From an uncultured Rhodopila sp. (GTDB lineage Bacteria; Pseudomonadota; Alphaproteobacteria; Acetobacterales; Acetobacteraceae), in the NCBI GenBank assembly GCA_903851415.1, contig CAINOE010000110.1, positions 1 through 64,000 on the forward strand: a stretch of 64,000 nucleotides of DNA, given 5' to 3'. Within the stretch, counting starts at the first letter, position 1. Every line of letters begins with the position of its first letter. The position numbers were made by a program, and so were the translations under genes. The notes under the pieces are model-generated. The model was given only the letters and a program-made list of their open reading frames with translations. It searched no databases and was not told the DNA's origin. Shown here piece after piece: positions 35,383-44,497 of this stretch.

Positions 35383-37542
35383 TTGCGAAAAATCCTCCGC
35401 CTGCTGGTCGCTCTGATGATGCTGCTGATGGCCGTCCTGCCGGCCGCGGCGCAACGGGACACGCATGGCCAGACGGGCGGCGATCTCCGGCTGAACGTCG
35501 GCGACGTGCTTCAACTGACCCTGCCCAGCGAGGACGCCTTCAACAACCCGTTCAAGGTCGATCGCGACGGCAACATCGACCTGCCGGAGGCCGGGCTGGT
35601 CTCCGTCGCCGGCCTGACCATCGCCCAGGCGCGGGAGAAGGTGCGCGCGGCGCTCGCCGTCAGCTTCCGCGACCTCGACCGCTTCAGCCTGGCGCTGAAG
35701 GAGCACCGGCTGCCGCTGACCGTGCTCGGCTTCGTCAAGCAGCCCGGGCAGATCGAAATCCCCGCCGGCAGCAGCGCCCAGATCGCCATCAACACCGCGG
35801 GCGGGGTCTCGGCCGGCGGCCAGCTCGACCACATGCAGGTCCGCCGCACCGGCCCCGACGGCCAGCCGCAGGTCATCGTGTTCGACTACAAGAAGTACCT
35901 CGACACCGGCGACACGCGCATCCTGCCGCCGCTGCGTCCGCTCGACGAAATCTTCGTCCCGGCCAGCCCGCAAATCGGCAACGTGCAGGTCGATTTCGAC
36001 GCCCGCTCGCTGGAATCGCATGGCGATGCCGGGGAGGGCGGCGCGGTGCGGGTGTTCGGGGAGGTCGCGACCTCCGGCACCTATGCGTTCAAGCCGGGCA
36101 TGACGGTGATGGATGCGCTGCTGCGCGCCGGCGGCGTCACCCGCTACGCCGCGGTCGAGCAGATCCGCATCCTGCCGGCATCCGGCGAGCCGGTGCTGTT
36201 CAACCTCAAGGGTTTTCTCGACAGCGGCAAGCAGGCGCTGAACGTGCCGCTGCAGTCCGGCACCACGGTTTTCGTCCCGCATGAGGTCGAGGAGGTGAAA
36301 AGCGGCGGCCATGTGGTCTACGTCATGGGCGAGGTCGCCAAGCCGGGCGCATTCGAGGCGCGGCCCGGCACCGGCTTCTTCGACATCCTGGCCAATGCCG
36401 GCGGCCCGACCAGGTTTGCCGATACCAAGCAGATCCGGATCATCCGGGAGAACGGGACGGTGGCGGCGTTCGACCTCGCCGCCTATGCCGACTCCGCCGG
36501 GGGCGTGCGCACGCCGCCGCCGGTGGTCAATCCGGGCGATGCGATCTTCGTGCCCGAGAAGGTCCAGGGTCCGGAGCAGTCGAGCTGGCTGCGCACGCCG
36601 CCAAGCCGCGCGGTGCGGGTGCTCGGTGCGGTGCATTCGCCGGGTCGGTTCGACTGGTCCGACGAGATGTCGCTGGTCGACCTGATCGCCCAGGCCGGCG
36701 GCCCGAACGACCACGGCGACATCTCGCATGTCGAGATCGTGCAGGGCGACAAGGGCGGCCGCGCCGTCAAGTTCGACCTGCAGAACTTCCTGTCGAACGG
36801 CGGCAGCGCCGCCAGCCTGCCGGAGGTCCATGCCGGCTACACCATCACCGTGCCGGAGCTGCCGCAAAGCCCGAACGACACGCGGGCAACCTGGATGCAG
36901 CTGTCGTCCGACCGGTCGATCTACGTGCTCGGCTCCGTCGGCCATCCCGGCCGCTATGCCTTTGAGGAGAAGCTGTCCTTCCTCGACATCATCTCCGCCG
37001 CCGACGGCCCGACGGCGCAGGCCGATTTGCTCAACATCCGGGTGTCCCATCGGGGCGAGGGGCGGGACCGGGTGACCAAGGTCAACCTCGCCGCGTTTTT
37101 TGAAACCGGTGACGACCGGCTGCTGCCGCATGTCCGCCCGGGCGACGTGATCTTCGTCCCGGACCGCAGCCGCAACTGGCTGGAGGTGTCGCCCGGCTCC
37201 ACCGTGCGGCTGCTCGGCGCGATCAACAAGCCGGGCCGCTACCAGTTCAACGCAGGCATGACGATCCTCGACCTGCTCGCCGAGGCCGGCGGTCCGTCCC
37301 CGTCCGCGTACCAGGAGAAGATCGTCGTGGTGAACCTGTCCTGCTGCGCCAACGAGGCGCGGATCTTCAACCTGGTGAAGTTCGCCAAGTCCGGCGACTA
37401 CGCGCTGCTGCCGGTCGTGCGCCAGGGCGACACCATCTACATCCCCTCCACCGAGCAAAGCGACTGGGCGATCTTCATGGAGAACGTCCGCGACGCCGTC
37501 TCGTTGCTGTCCATCTTCGGCCTGTTCAAGGTGCTGCTGTGA
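35383..37542 (+). CDS. outer-membrane polysaccharide export protein with six SLBB-like repeats
   Basis: Protein of 719 aa. Signal peptide (KILRLLVALMMLLMAVLPAAA), the poly_export domain (LNVGDVLQLTLPSED, VDRDGNIDLPEAGLVSVAGL), then six beta-grasp SLBB-like units marked by FGEVATSGTYAFKPGMTVMD, MGEVAKPGAFEARPG, LGAVHSPGRF, LGSVGHPGRYAF and LGAINKPGRYQFNAGMTILD plus a first degenerate one (LGFVKQPGQIEI). Wza has fewer; the protein is large for the family. Start is TTG at 35383, immediately after the lipoprotein stop. A C-terminal hydrophobic helix (AVSLLSIFGLFKVLL) would form the outer-membrane segment, as in Wza. Confidence 0.9.
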   Translation: MRKILRLLVALMMLLMAVLPAAAQRDTHGQTGGDLRLNVGDVLQLTLPSEDAFNNPFKVDRDGNIDLPEAGLVSVAGLTIAQAREKVRAALAVSFRDLDRFSLALKEHRLPLTVLGFVKQPGQIEIPAGSSAQIAINTAGGVSAGGQLDHMQVRRTGPDGQPQVIVFDYKKYLDTGDTRILPPLRPLDEIFVPASPQIGNVQVDFDARSLESHGDAGEGGAVRVFGEVATSGTYAFKPGMTVMDALLRAGGVTRYAAVEQIRILPASGEPVLFNLKGFLDSGKQALNVPLQSGTTVFVPHEVEEVKSGGHVVYVMGEVAKPGAFEARPGTGFFDILANAGGPTRFADTKQIRIIRENGTVAAFDLAAYADSAGGVRTPPPVVNPGDAIFVPEKVQGPEQSSWLRTPPSRAVRVLGAVHSPGRFDWSDEMSLVDLIAQAGGPNDHGDISHVEIVQGDKGGRAVKFDLQNFLSNGGSAASLPEVHAGYTITVPELPQSPNDTRATWMQLSSDRSIYVLGSVGHPGRYAFEEKLSFLDIISAADGPTAQADLLNIRVSHRGEGRDRVTKVNLAAFFETGDDRLLPHVRPGDVIFVPDRSRNWLEVSPGSTVRLLGAINKPGRYQFNAGMTILDLLAEAGGPSPSAYQEKIVVVNLSCCANEARIFNLVKFAKSGDYALLPVVRQGDTIYIPSTEQSDWAIFMENVRDAVSLLSIFGLFKVLL

Positions 37543-38315
37543 ACCTCATTTCGCCCTATCATCCTGAAATCGATTCGATCTGGCAGGCGGTCTCCGCCAC
37601 CGGCGCGCGCAGCGTCGCGGTGGTGTCCGCGCTGCCGCGGGAAGGCGCCTCGGAGATCGCCGTCGCCCTGGCCCGGCGCGCCGGCCAGTGCGCCGCGGCC
37701 GAGTCGCTGGCGCGACCCGGGCGTCCGGCGGCCGCCAGCCCGAAAACCCTGCTCGTGGACCTCGATCTGCAGCAGCCGGCCGCCGGGCGGATGCTGGGCC
37801 TGGCGTCGCAACCCGAAGAGATCCTCCGGGTGGAGGGGATGAACCTCGCCGTGCTGGGAGCGATCAGCCCGGAAACCGCGAATGCCTGGCGGGAGCGGGC
37901 GCGGCTGACCGAGCAGCTCGCGGCCTGGCGTTCGGATTGGGGCATCGTGGTGCTCGATACCGCGCCGCTGCTGAACGCCGAGCGGCGCCGCGGCCGCCGC
38001 ACCTCGGCAGCCGATCGGCGGTCTTCGCCGTACAGCGGGGAGATCGCGGGGATCACCGCGGCGGCGGCGGCGGATGTCTGCATCCTGGTGACGCTGGCCG
38101 GCGGCACCTCCGGCACCCGCGTCCGCGAGGCGCGCGAGAAACTCGCCGCCGCCGGGGCGAACCTTGTCGGCACGATCCTGAACGATCGCGACAATCCAAC
38201 ACTGCTTGCGGAACTGGATCGAGAAACGTATCGTTTCGCCAAATATTTCCCGGGTTGGATGGCCAGCCTCCGGGCGCGCATGCGCCGGTCGCCGATACTG
38301 ACGGTGCGGGTCTGA
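37539..38315 (+). CDS. BY-kinase/CpsD-like ATPase with degenerate Walker A
   Basis: Protein of 258 aa, similar to the cytoplasmic ATPase half of bacterial tyrosine kinases (Wzc/ExoP/CpsD). Walker A' is TLLVDLDLQQP and Walker B is GIVVLDTAPLL. The Walker A position reads SALPREGASE instead of SALPKEGKST as found in the protein at 47393, so the ATP-binding Lys is Ala37 and the Thr is Glu39. It also lacks a clear C-terminal tyrosine cluster. It may be a regulatory subunit without kinase activity. GTG start overlaps the export gene stop (GTGA). Confidence 0.75.
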   Translation: MNLISPYHPEIDSIWQAVSATGARSVAVVSALPREGASEIAVALARRAGQCAAAESLARPGRPAAASPKTLLVDLDLQQPAAGRMLGLASQPEEILRVEGMNLAVLGAISPETANAWRERARLTEQLAAWRSDWGIVVLDTAPLLNAERRRGRRTSAADRRSSPYSGEIAGITAAAAADVCILVTLAGGTSGTRVREAREKLAAAGANLVGTILNDRDNPTLLAELDRETYRFAKYFPGWMASLRARMRRSPILTVRV

Positions 38316-38346
38316 GATCGTGGCTGACATGAGAAGGTAGCGCACA

Positions 38347-38703
38347 ATGCCGAGCGAATCCCCCGGTTTTGCCGCCCATCTGGCGGAGGAGCTGTCGCCC
38401 GAAGATTTCATCCAGGTGCTGACCCTCGTGAGCGGGGATGTCGAGCAGCTTGTCGCCAGCCTGGAGACCGCGGCTGGCGCGGGAGACGCGGATGCCTGCC
38501 GCGCCGCCGCGCATGGCCTGGCCGGCGCGGCCGGCGCCGTCGGCGCCGATGCGCTCGAACGGGTCAGCCGCCGCGCCATGACCAACCGCGATCCCGCCGC
38601 CTCGCTGACCGCCATGGCGGCGGAAATCCGCGCGGTGGCCGATGCCATGCTGCGCGATATCGCCGCGGTGCTGACCGGCGGGGCGCCGCCGGTTCCGTCA
38701 TGA
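38347..38703 (+). CDS. HPt domain phosphotransfer protein
   Basis: Protein of 118 aa, helical, with the HPt signature CRAAAHGLAGAAGAVGADAL; phospho-accepting His is H56. It would relay phosphate between a hybrid histidine kinase and a response regulator. Its stop overlaps the start of the sigma-54 response regulator (ATGA), pointing to a shared pathway. No histidine kinase is in the window. Confidence 0.8.
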   Translation: MPSESPGFAAHLAEELSPEDFIQVLTLVSGDVEQLVASLETAAGAGDADACRAAAHGLAGAAGAVGADALERVSRRAMTNRDPAASLTAMAAEIRAVADAMLRDIAAVLTGGAPPVPS

Positions 38704-40265
38704 ACGATCAGGCCCTGCCCGCCGGCAGCGCCGCGCGAATCCTCGTCGTCGAAGACCTGCCGGCGCAGGCCGAGCTGGCGCGGCTGTTCCTGGCGGGCCT
38801 GGGTTACGACGTGCAGATCGAGGGCACCGCCGGGGCGGCGCTGACGACGGCGCGCGAGTGGCAGCCGGACGGGCTGCTGCTGGACATCGAGCTGCCGGAC
38901 TACAATGGCCTGGAGCTGCTCGGCCGGCTGAAAGAGGAAGGCAGCGACGCGGTCGTCGTCGTGGTGACGGCGAGCGCCTCGATGGAGCTGGCCAAGCAGG
39001 CGATCCGCGCCGGGGCCGAGGACTTCGTCGTCAAGCCGTACAACAAGGAGCGCCTGTCGGTCACCTTGCGCAACGCCTTGCAGCGCCGCGCCCTGACCCG
39101 CACCCGGGAGGCCCTGGAGACCCAGTTGAACCGCGCGGAGACGCGGCTGCAGGATGCCGAGGCCAAGCTCGGCCGCAAGGGGTTCGCCGGCTTCATCGGC
39201 GCCTCCGACCAGATGCGGGCGGTCTACGACATCATCCAGAGCGTGGCGCGCAGCAAGGCCAGCGTGTTCATCACCGGCGAAAGCGGCACCGGCAAGGAGC
39301 TGGCGGCGGAGGCGCTGCACAAATCCAGCCAGCGGGCCGGGGGCTCGTTCATCGCGCTGAACTGCGGCGCCATCCCGCGCGACCTGCTGGAGAGCGAGGT
39401 GTTCGGCCACGTCAAGGGCGCCTTCACCGGGGCCACGGCCGATCGGCCGGGGGCGGCGAGTTTGGCGGATGGCGGGACGCTGTTTCTGGACGAAATCGGC
39501 GAGATGCCGCTGGAGATGCAGGTCAAGCTGCTGCGCTTCGTGCAGACCGGCACGTTCAGCCCCGTCGGCTCCTCGAAAGTCACCAAGGTGGATGTGCGCT
39601 TCGTCTGCGCCACCAACCGCGACCCGATGCTGGAGGTGCAGGCCGGCCGGTTCCGTGAGGACCTGTATTACCGGCTGTATGTCGTGCCCGTCGAGCTGCC
39701 GCCGCTGCGCGACCGCGGCGACGACGTGCTGCTGATCGCGCGGCATTTCCTCACTCAGTTCGCGCGCGAGGAGCACCGGCGCTTCCGCGGCTTTTCCCCC
39801 GCGGCCGAAGCCACGCTGACGGCGTATCCCTGGCCCGGCAATGTGCGGCAGTTGCAGAACGTGGTGCGCAACATCGTCGTGCTGCACGACGCGGACCTGG
39901 TTGGCGCGGAGATGATCCCGCCGCCGGTCAACCGCCCTTATGCGCACGACCCGCGCCCCGCGCCGCCGGCGGTGCCCGAGCCGGCACGTGCCGCAGCCGC
40001 TGCCGCCGAAGACCCGCCGGAGATGCCGGTCCCCATGGCTGCCGCGCTTGCCGAGCCCGCCGGCGTCCCGGCGGGGATGTCCCGGCCGATGGCCCCGGAG
40101 ATCGAGATCATGCCGCTGGCGGAGATGGAGCGCCGCCTGGTGCTGGCCGCGCTGGCCCGCACGGACGGCGACATTCCCCGCGCCGCGGCGTTGCTGGAGA
40201 TCAACCCCTCCACCGTCTACCGCAAAGTCAGCGCGTGGCGGAAGGACGGGCTGATGCCGGCCTGA
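38700..40265 (+). CDS. sigma-54-dependent response regulator (NtrC family)
   Basis: Protein of 521 aa. Receiver domain with phospho-acceptor D62 (LLLDIELPDYNG), coiled linker 130-158, AAA+ domain with Walker A GESGTGKE (193-200), the sigma-54 contact loop GAFTGA (240-245), Walker B GGTLFLDEIGEMP, and a C-terminal Fis-type helix-turn-helix (DIPRAAALLEINPSTVYRKV). Intact motifs predict a working activator. It lies inside the polysaccharide locus close to several sequences matching -24/-12 promoters, so it probably controls them. It resembles PrsR-type regulators of PEP-CTERM/EPS systems in arrangement. Confidence 0.9.
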   Translation: MNDQALPAGSAARILVVEDLPAQAELARLFLAGLGYDVQIEGTAGAALTTAREWQPDGLLLDIELPDYNGLELLGRLKEEGSDAVVVVVTASASMELAKQAIRAGAEDFVVKPYNKERLSVTLRNALQRRALTRTREALETQLNRAETRLQDAEAKLGRKGFAGFIGASDQMRAVYDIIQSVARSKASVFITGESGTGKELAAEALHKSSQRAGGSFIALNCGAIPRDLLESEVFGHVKGAFTGATADRPGAASLADGGTLFLDEIGEMPLEMQVKLLRFVQTGTFSPVGSSKVTKVDVRFVCATNRDPMLEVQAGRFREDLYYRLYVVPVELPPLRDRGDDVLLIARHFLTQFAREEHRRFRGFSPAAEATLTAYPWPGNVRQLQNVVRNIVVLHDADLVGAEMIPPPVNRPYAHDPRPAPPAVPEPARAAAAAAEDPPEMPVPMAAALAEPAGVPAGMSRPMAPEIEIMPLAEMERRLVLAALARTDGDIPRAAALLEINPSTVYRKVSAWRKDGLMPA

Positions 40266-40292
40266 GGACACCGCGCGCCGATCGGCATATAG

Positions 40293-40323
40293 CCCGAAGC
40301 CCGCCAACATGGCGGGCTTCGGG
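40293..40323. terminator. hairpin between convergent genes
   Basis: Perfect 13-bp stem CCCGAAGCCCGCC / GGCGGGCTTCGGG with a 5-nt loop. There is no T run on the plus side. It probably ends transcription from the response regulator gene, and perhaps from the facing glycosyltransferase gene. Confidence 0.7.
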
Positions 40324-40386
40324 ACGGCACCGGCAGAGAGTTATCGCTTCGGCAGTGCCGCGTCTCCTGTCGGCGGCTTGCCGCCT

Positions 40387-41565
40387 TCAGGCCAGCACGT
40401 CCCGCCGCCAGGGCTTCGTATAAGCGCCGGAGAGGTAACGCACCACGCCCGTGGCACTCGCGATGTGCCCGGCCACCGCGTAGCGGGCGACGGCCAATCC
40501 GCGCGGCGCCGAGGTGCCGAGCAGCGCCCCCGCGGCCGCACCCAGCAGCCCGGCGATCTGCACCGCCGCCGCGGTCGCGAACACCGCCGAACCGGCCGCC
40601 AGGATCACCGAGCCGAGCAGCCCGAGGACGATCAGGAAGGGCGCCGCCACCCGCAGCGCCTTGCCGGAGGCGAAGGACAGCGCCACGCCGCCGAATTTCG
40701 GGTTCAGCAGCCAGGCCAGCCGGATGATCTGCTGCGCATTCCCGCCGGCGATGCGGCGGCGGCGGCTGGTCTCCTGCGCCGGGGTGGTCATCTCGTCCTC
40801 GTAGGCGACGATCGTCTCGTCATAGGCGACGCGCCAGCCGCGGCCGAAAATCTCCAGCGGCATGATGAAGTCGTCGTTGATCGTGTCCGCCGGCAGCGGC
40901 GCCCAGGCGGCGCGGCGGAAGGCATAGAACGCGCCGTGCAGGCCCAGCGGGCAGCCCATCGCCGCTTCGCCGCGCTTCACCGCGATCTGGTACTTCCAGT
41001 AGTTCGCCTCGCCGACGGAGCCGGGCTTGTTCAGCCGGTAGGTGCCACCCACCGCGCCCAGATTCGGATCCGCGAAGTGGGCGGCGGCGCGCAGCAGCGC
41101 GTCGGGCGGCAGCATGGCGGAGACGTCGGTCAGCACCACCACCTCGGTCTTCACCATGGCGATCGTGCCGTTCAGCACCGCCACCTTGCCGCGGTTGCGG
41201 GTGTGGTCGACCACGGTGGCGTCGAGATGGGCGCAACCGGCTTCGGCCAGCGTGGTGCGGGCGATGGCAACCGTGTCGTCGGTGCAGCCGTCGCAGGCGA
41301 CCAGCACATGCAGGCGATCCGCGGGATAGTCGATGGCGGCGAGGTTGCGCAGCTTGGCGGCGATGTGCGCGGCCTCATTGTAGGCCGGCATCACCACCGT
41401 GATCTCGGGCAGTTCCGCTTGCACCGTCAGCGCCGCGGCGGCGGGGCCGCCGATGACGCGGGAGGCCAGCTTCATCGCGATGGGGAAGCCGGCATGATGC
41501 CAGGCGTTGAGGGCCAGGGAGCCGATCGTCACGGCGGCGGTAGCGCTTTCGATCATGGTGTTCAT
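40387..41565 (-). CDS. membrane family 2 glycosyltransferase (NodC/hyaluronan-synthase-like)
   Basis: Protein of 392 aa. GT-A domain: EITVVMPAYNEAAHIAAKL, VLVACDGCTDDT (nucleotide Asp), NRGKVAVLNGTI, VLTDVSAMLPPDALL, the acceptor TINDDFIMPLEI (ED-like base) and SRRRRIAGGNAQQ, matching the Q/RxxRR-type motif. Hydrophobic segments lie near the N-terminus and in the last 110 residues (APFLIVLGLLGSVILAAGSA). It is a processive-type or undecaprenyl-linked glycan synthase. It has the best sigma-54 promoter of the window just upstream. Confidence 0.88.
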   Translation of the reverse strand: MNTMIESATAAVTIGSLALNAWHHAGFPIAMKLASRVIGGPAAAALTVQAELPEITVVMPAYNEAAHIAAKLRNLAAIDYPADRLHVLVACDGCTDDTVAIARTTLAEAGCAHLDATVVDHTRNRGKVAVLNGTIAMVKTEVVVLTDVSAMLPPDALLRAAAHFADPNLGAVGGTYRLNKPGSVGEANYWKYQIAVKRGEAAMGCPLGLHGAFYAFRRAAWAPLPADTINDDFIMPLEIFGRGWRVAYDETIVAYEDEMTTPAQETSRRRRIAGGNAQQIIRLAWLLNPKFGGVALSFASGKALRVAAPFLIVLGLLGSVILAAGSAVFATAAAVQIAGLLGAAAGALLGTSAPRGLAVARYAVAGHIASATGVVRYLSGAYTKPWRRDVLA

Positions 41566-41628
41566 GGCACAGGTCCCGGTTCTCGGATCAGATCGAGGCT
41601 TCAGATGATGGCCTCATGCCACGGTAGT

Positions 41629-41644
41629 CGCAAGGTGCGTGCCA
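41629..41644 (-). promoter_or_regulatory. near-perfect sigma-54 (-24/-12) promoter
   Basis: Minus-strand TGGCACGCACCTTGCG fits TGGCACG-N4-TTGC exactly. The predicted start lies about 50 bp upstream of the glycosyltransferase ATG at 41565. It is the strongest single site in the window. Confidence 0.75.
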
Positions 41645-41924
41645 GAGCATGCCGAGGCTCCGGCGGGTCGCGCCGGTTCTGGCTGAAGCGCCCGGCGAGG
41701 CCGGCCAGGGGATCATTCAACGCCCGGACCGGGCTGCGCCGGCAGCGCCGGGCGATCACGTGACGGAGGCAAAAACCGTGTTCAGGACAGGATAATTCCG
41801 CCGGTGGGCGAGCCTTGCGCGGCGCCGGCCCGGGCGGTGTCGCGCAACGTGCGCGGCGTGGCGGATTGGTTCCGGAAGACGCCGCCGCATGTTGCAGCAT
41901 TGCAAGCCGCATGTCGCAGTATTG

Positions 41925-41955
41925 CAGAATGCGTCGGCGCCTCGCATTTTGCGAG
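41925..41955. repeat. third, weaker copy of the AATGC hairpin repeat
   Basis: GCAGAATGCGTCGGCGCCTC followed by GCATTTTGC, similar to the hairpins at 42281-42309 and 58361-58389. Confidence 0.55.
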
Positions 41956-42235
41956 CGGCGCCGGACCGGATCGCGCCCGGCTAGGCCGCAGCCCGCCGGG
42001 CGTCGCGCCTGGCCTCCGGTCCGGCCGCGCGGCCCTGCTCGCGGTTCATGGACGCGGCCGGCTCGCCACCGGCAGGCTGAGCCTCCATCTGCGCCGGGTA
42101 CTTCTCGACTCTTTCCTGCAGGATCGCCGCCTGATCGCGGCCGGTGTCCGGCGCCGGTTCCGGTTCGGGCCGGGGTTTCGCCCCGGTTTGCGGGCCCGAC
42201 CGGTAGACCTTCTCCAACGTCCGTATGCTGCGGTG

Positions 42236-42441
42236 CGACCGTGATGGCCCGACTTGCCGGCTCCCGGCGGCGGCGGCGTCTCGCAAAATGCATCGGTTCC
42301 TCGCATTTTGCCAGCCGCAGCGGCCTTGATGCCGGCCGGCACGCATGGGGGCATTGTCAACTCCGCGCTTCGCAGTGTCGCGCAGGGCCCGGCGCCGTCA
42401 TTCCATCCGGACCACCGCCTCATGCAGGACCGGAAAGCGCG
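42236..42441. repeat. degenerate duplicate of the osmC 3' region
   Basis: Similar over its length to 58316-58510, for example CAGCGGCCTTGATG(C/A)CGGCCGGCA, GTCA(A/G)CTCCGCGCT and CACCGCCTC(A/G)TGCAGGACCGGAAAG. On the minus strand the copy still encodes CFVISRFPVLHEAVVRME before a stop, against CFIANSVNFPVLHEAVIRRE in intact OsmC. Upstream of that the osmC coding sequence is gone. It also contains the hairpin GCAAAATGC-N11-GCATTTTGC (42281-42309). Confidence 0.75.
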
Positions 42442-43468
42442 AGATTACGAAGCAACCGCCACGGCGCTTGACGGGCGCTCCCGCCTCGGCCATGTCCCGC
42501 ACAGGCGAAGATCGCCGGCTTCGGCGGACGCGAGAGGCCTGCCTGCTTCGGCTGCCGCAGGAGGTTTGCTGGCAGGTCCCCGCGATCATCCGACGCCGCA
42601 TGAGCCGGCAAGGCGGCGCGCCGGCCGTCGCTCGCTGCGAACGGAGATCTGCACCCACGCCCCACCCGATCGGCACCGTGCCGACAGCGAATCGCAAAAC
42701 CAATCCGTTGGTCAGAAATAGGATCCTGCTTGGCCTGCTGCGGGCGGGAGGTCCCGCCGCGGCGTCTCACGCACGGGTTGGCCCCGATAATCAAAGCCGG
42801 GCGGGCTCTGCGAGTTGCGATTTCCGCCGAAGCGCGATTGGTCTTCGCGGTCGCGGGGGGACGTCTGCGCGGCGGAGCGAAGAACCATCGCGAAACGAAA
42901 GTCTGATGAACGAATCGAGGACGTGCTTTCCGCGGTCATCGGCTGATCGTCATGGCTGCATGGACGCTTGGAAGTCCAATCCATACGAATGGAGATACAC
43001 CCGTCGTTGTGCTCTTTCACGTCCGTGAGAGCATCCCGTTTTGCGCCGGAGCGCCCTTGCGCATCGAAAGTTACCTTGGTTAACTCCCGTCAACGACGCA
43101 ACAACTGCGATAACATGACTTCTGCAACAAAATCGGAATCGCTTCCGGTTTTATTCCGGTATCAGGATTTCGAAGGGTTGATATGGACAACCGATAATGG
43201 ATAAATTTGGTCTGATAATGGACGCAATTGGCCTGAGCGTTGACCCTGTCGCGGCCGGTGCCGGTTCGCCCCGCCGCGAACCATGTCGGTCTCACATCAG
43301 TCCATCGCAGTTCCAGGCACTGGCGAAAGTCGCCGGCTTCGGTTTGGCGGCGGGTTCCGCCATCGGGCATTTGGACCCGGGTACGCCGGTGTCGTGCCGT
43401 GGGGTCCCGCACCCGGCGGCGGTGCGGTGCTGCCGGGCACGCCGGACGCCGTTGGACCCGGTGTTGCG

Positions 43469-44497
43469 ATGATGCAGGTGCCGGAGCGCCCGCGGCAAGC
43501 CTGGCGACGGGTGCACGAGGCGGCCCGACGTCAGCGTAACGTCATCGCGGCACCCCGATTTTCCGCCCTGACGTCTCGCTTCCGCCGGGAGGAGTGGAAT
43601 ATCGGCGTTGTGCCCCAGACCATCGGAGATATTGTCCGGCACGGCATCACGAAGCCGATCGAGTGGTGGCCGGATCGCGGACCATGGAGGATGCTGGCGG
43701 ATCCGTCGATCCTGGTTGATCCCGATGGCAGGCGGATTTTGTTCGCAGAGCATCTGGACCATCGGATCGGCCGAGGTGAAATATGGGGCGCCCGTCTCGC
43801 AGCGGGCGAGACCCTGTCGAAGGCCGTGCTTCGGCCCTGGATGCGAAGCAGCGCCCACCTTTCCTATCCGCAGCCGGTCTTCGATACGAACGGGTGCATG
43901 TACTTTATGGCAGAGACCTGGCAGGCGGGTGCACTCCATCTTTGGCGGCGAATGGATGACAGCCTGGCGCATGTCGGCCCTATCATCCCGGAGCCCCTGC
44001 TCGATCCCACGCCTTGGCATGACGGGACCACATGGTGGCTGTTCTGCACGTCGCGGTTTGTTGGCTCCAACCAACAGTTAAGGCTCTATTATGCGGACCG
44101 TCTCGAGGGACCCTGGACGGCCCACCCCCGCAATCCCGTCAAGAGCGACCCGGCGTCGAGCCGTCCCGCCGGGCCAATCGTTCGGGTGGACGGCGATCTC
44201 ATCCGGCCGGCGCAGGACTGCTCCGAGACCTATGGAGGGGGGATCGTCCTCAACCGAATCATGCGCCTCGACCGAGACTGTTTTGAGGAAGCTCCCATTC
44301 GCCGCCTGCAGGCCGACACTGTCTATCCGCACGGTCTCCACACCCTTTGTTCGGCCGGCGATCTCACCCTGGTCGACGGCAAGCGGCTGTCATTCCGATC
44401 GTGGGACATCCCGCGAAAGATCTTTGTCGCGGGAGCGGACTGGATGCGGCCTATGCTTAAGCCGTCGTTGCCGGCGCGCCTACCGCTTCCGGCCTGA
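43469..44497 (+). CDS. beta-propeller-like glycan-modifying protein (GINT1 N-domain/GH43-like)
   Basis: About 342 aa. Repeated blade-like segments with ADPSILVDPDGRRILFAEHL, SAHLSYPQPVFDTNGCMYFM, DPTPWHDGTTWWLFCTS, LYYADRLEGPWTAHPRNPV and IRPAQDCSETYGGGIVLNRI look like the five-bladed propeller of glucosamine inositolphosphorylceramide transferase/GH43-related proteins found in polysaccharide clusters. Enzymatic activity cannot be assigned. The start is uncertain: ATGATG at 43469 lacks a good ribosome site, and the frame is open to 43283, but residues from that part look non-coding. Confidence 0.65.
   Translation: MMQVPERPRQAWRRVHEAARRQRNVIAAPRFSALTSRFRREEWNIGVVPQTIGDIVRHGITKPIEWWPDRGPWRMLADPSILVDPDGRRILFAEHLDHRIGRGEIWGARLAAGETLSKAVLRPWMRSSAHLSYPQPVFDTNGCMYFMAETWQAGALHLWRRMDDSLAHVGPIIPEPLLDPTPWHDGTTWWLFCTSRFVGSNQQLRLYYADRLEGPWTAHPRNPVKSDPASSRPAGPIVRVDGDLIRPAQDCSETYGGGIVLNRIMRLDRDCFEEAPIRRLQADTVYPHGLHTLCSAGDLTLVDGKRLSFRSWDIPRKIFVAGADWMRPMLKPSLPARLPLPA

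Larger units (their letters stand above)
41566..43468. other. 1.9-kb region without a convincing gene; repeats and gene debris
   Basis: No reading frame here carries recognisable domains. It holds the sigma-54 promoter at 41629, hairpin repeats at 41925-41955 and 42281-42309, the degenerate copy of the osmC downstream region (42236-42441), and an AT-rich stretch (43070-43220) that is a likely promoter for the next gene. Confidence 0.6.

Noticed and set aside
35056..40310. Minus-strand frames of 800 and 957 codons
   Set aside because: Antisense shadows of the export protein and response regulator genes; the opposite frames carry clear domains.
41601..42800. Minus- and plus-strand frames of 100-230 codons in the 41.6-42.8 kb region
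   Set aside because: Frames overlap on both strands, lack domains and are mostly built from the duplicated repeat segment. One stretch (KVYRSGPQTGAKPRPEPEPA) looked peptide-like but has no support.
43453..43468. TGGACCCGGTGTTGCG as a sigma-54 promoter
   Set aside because: Spacing fits, but it directly abuts the possible start codon at 43469 and only TGG and TTGC match.
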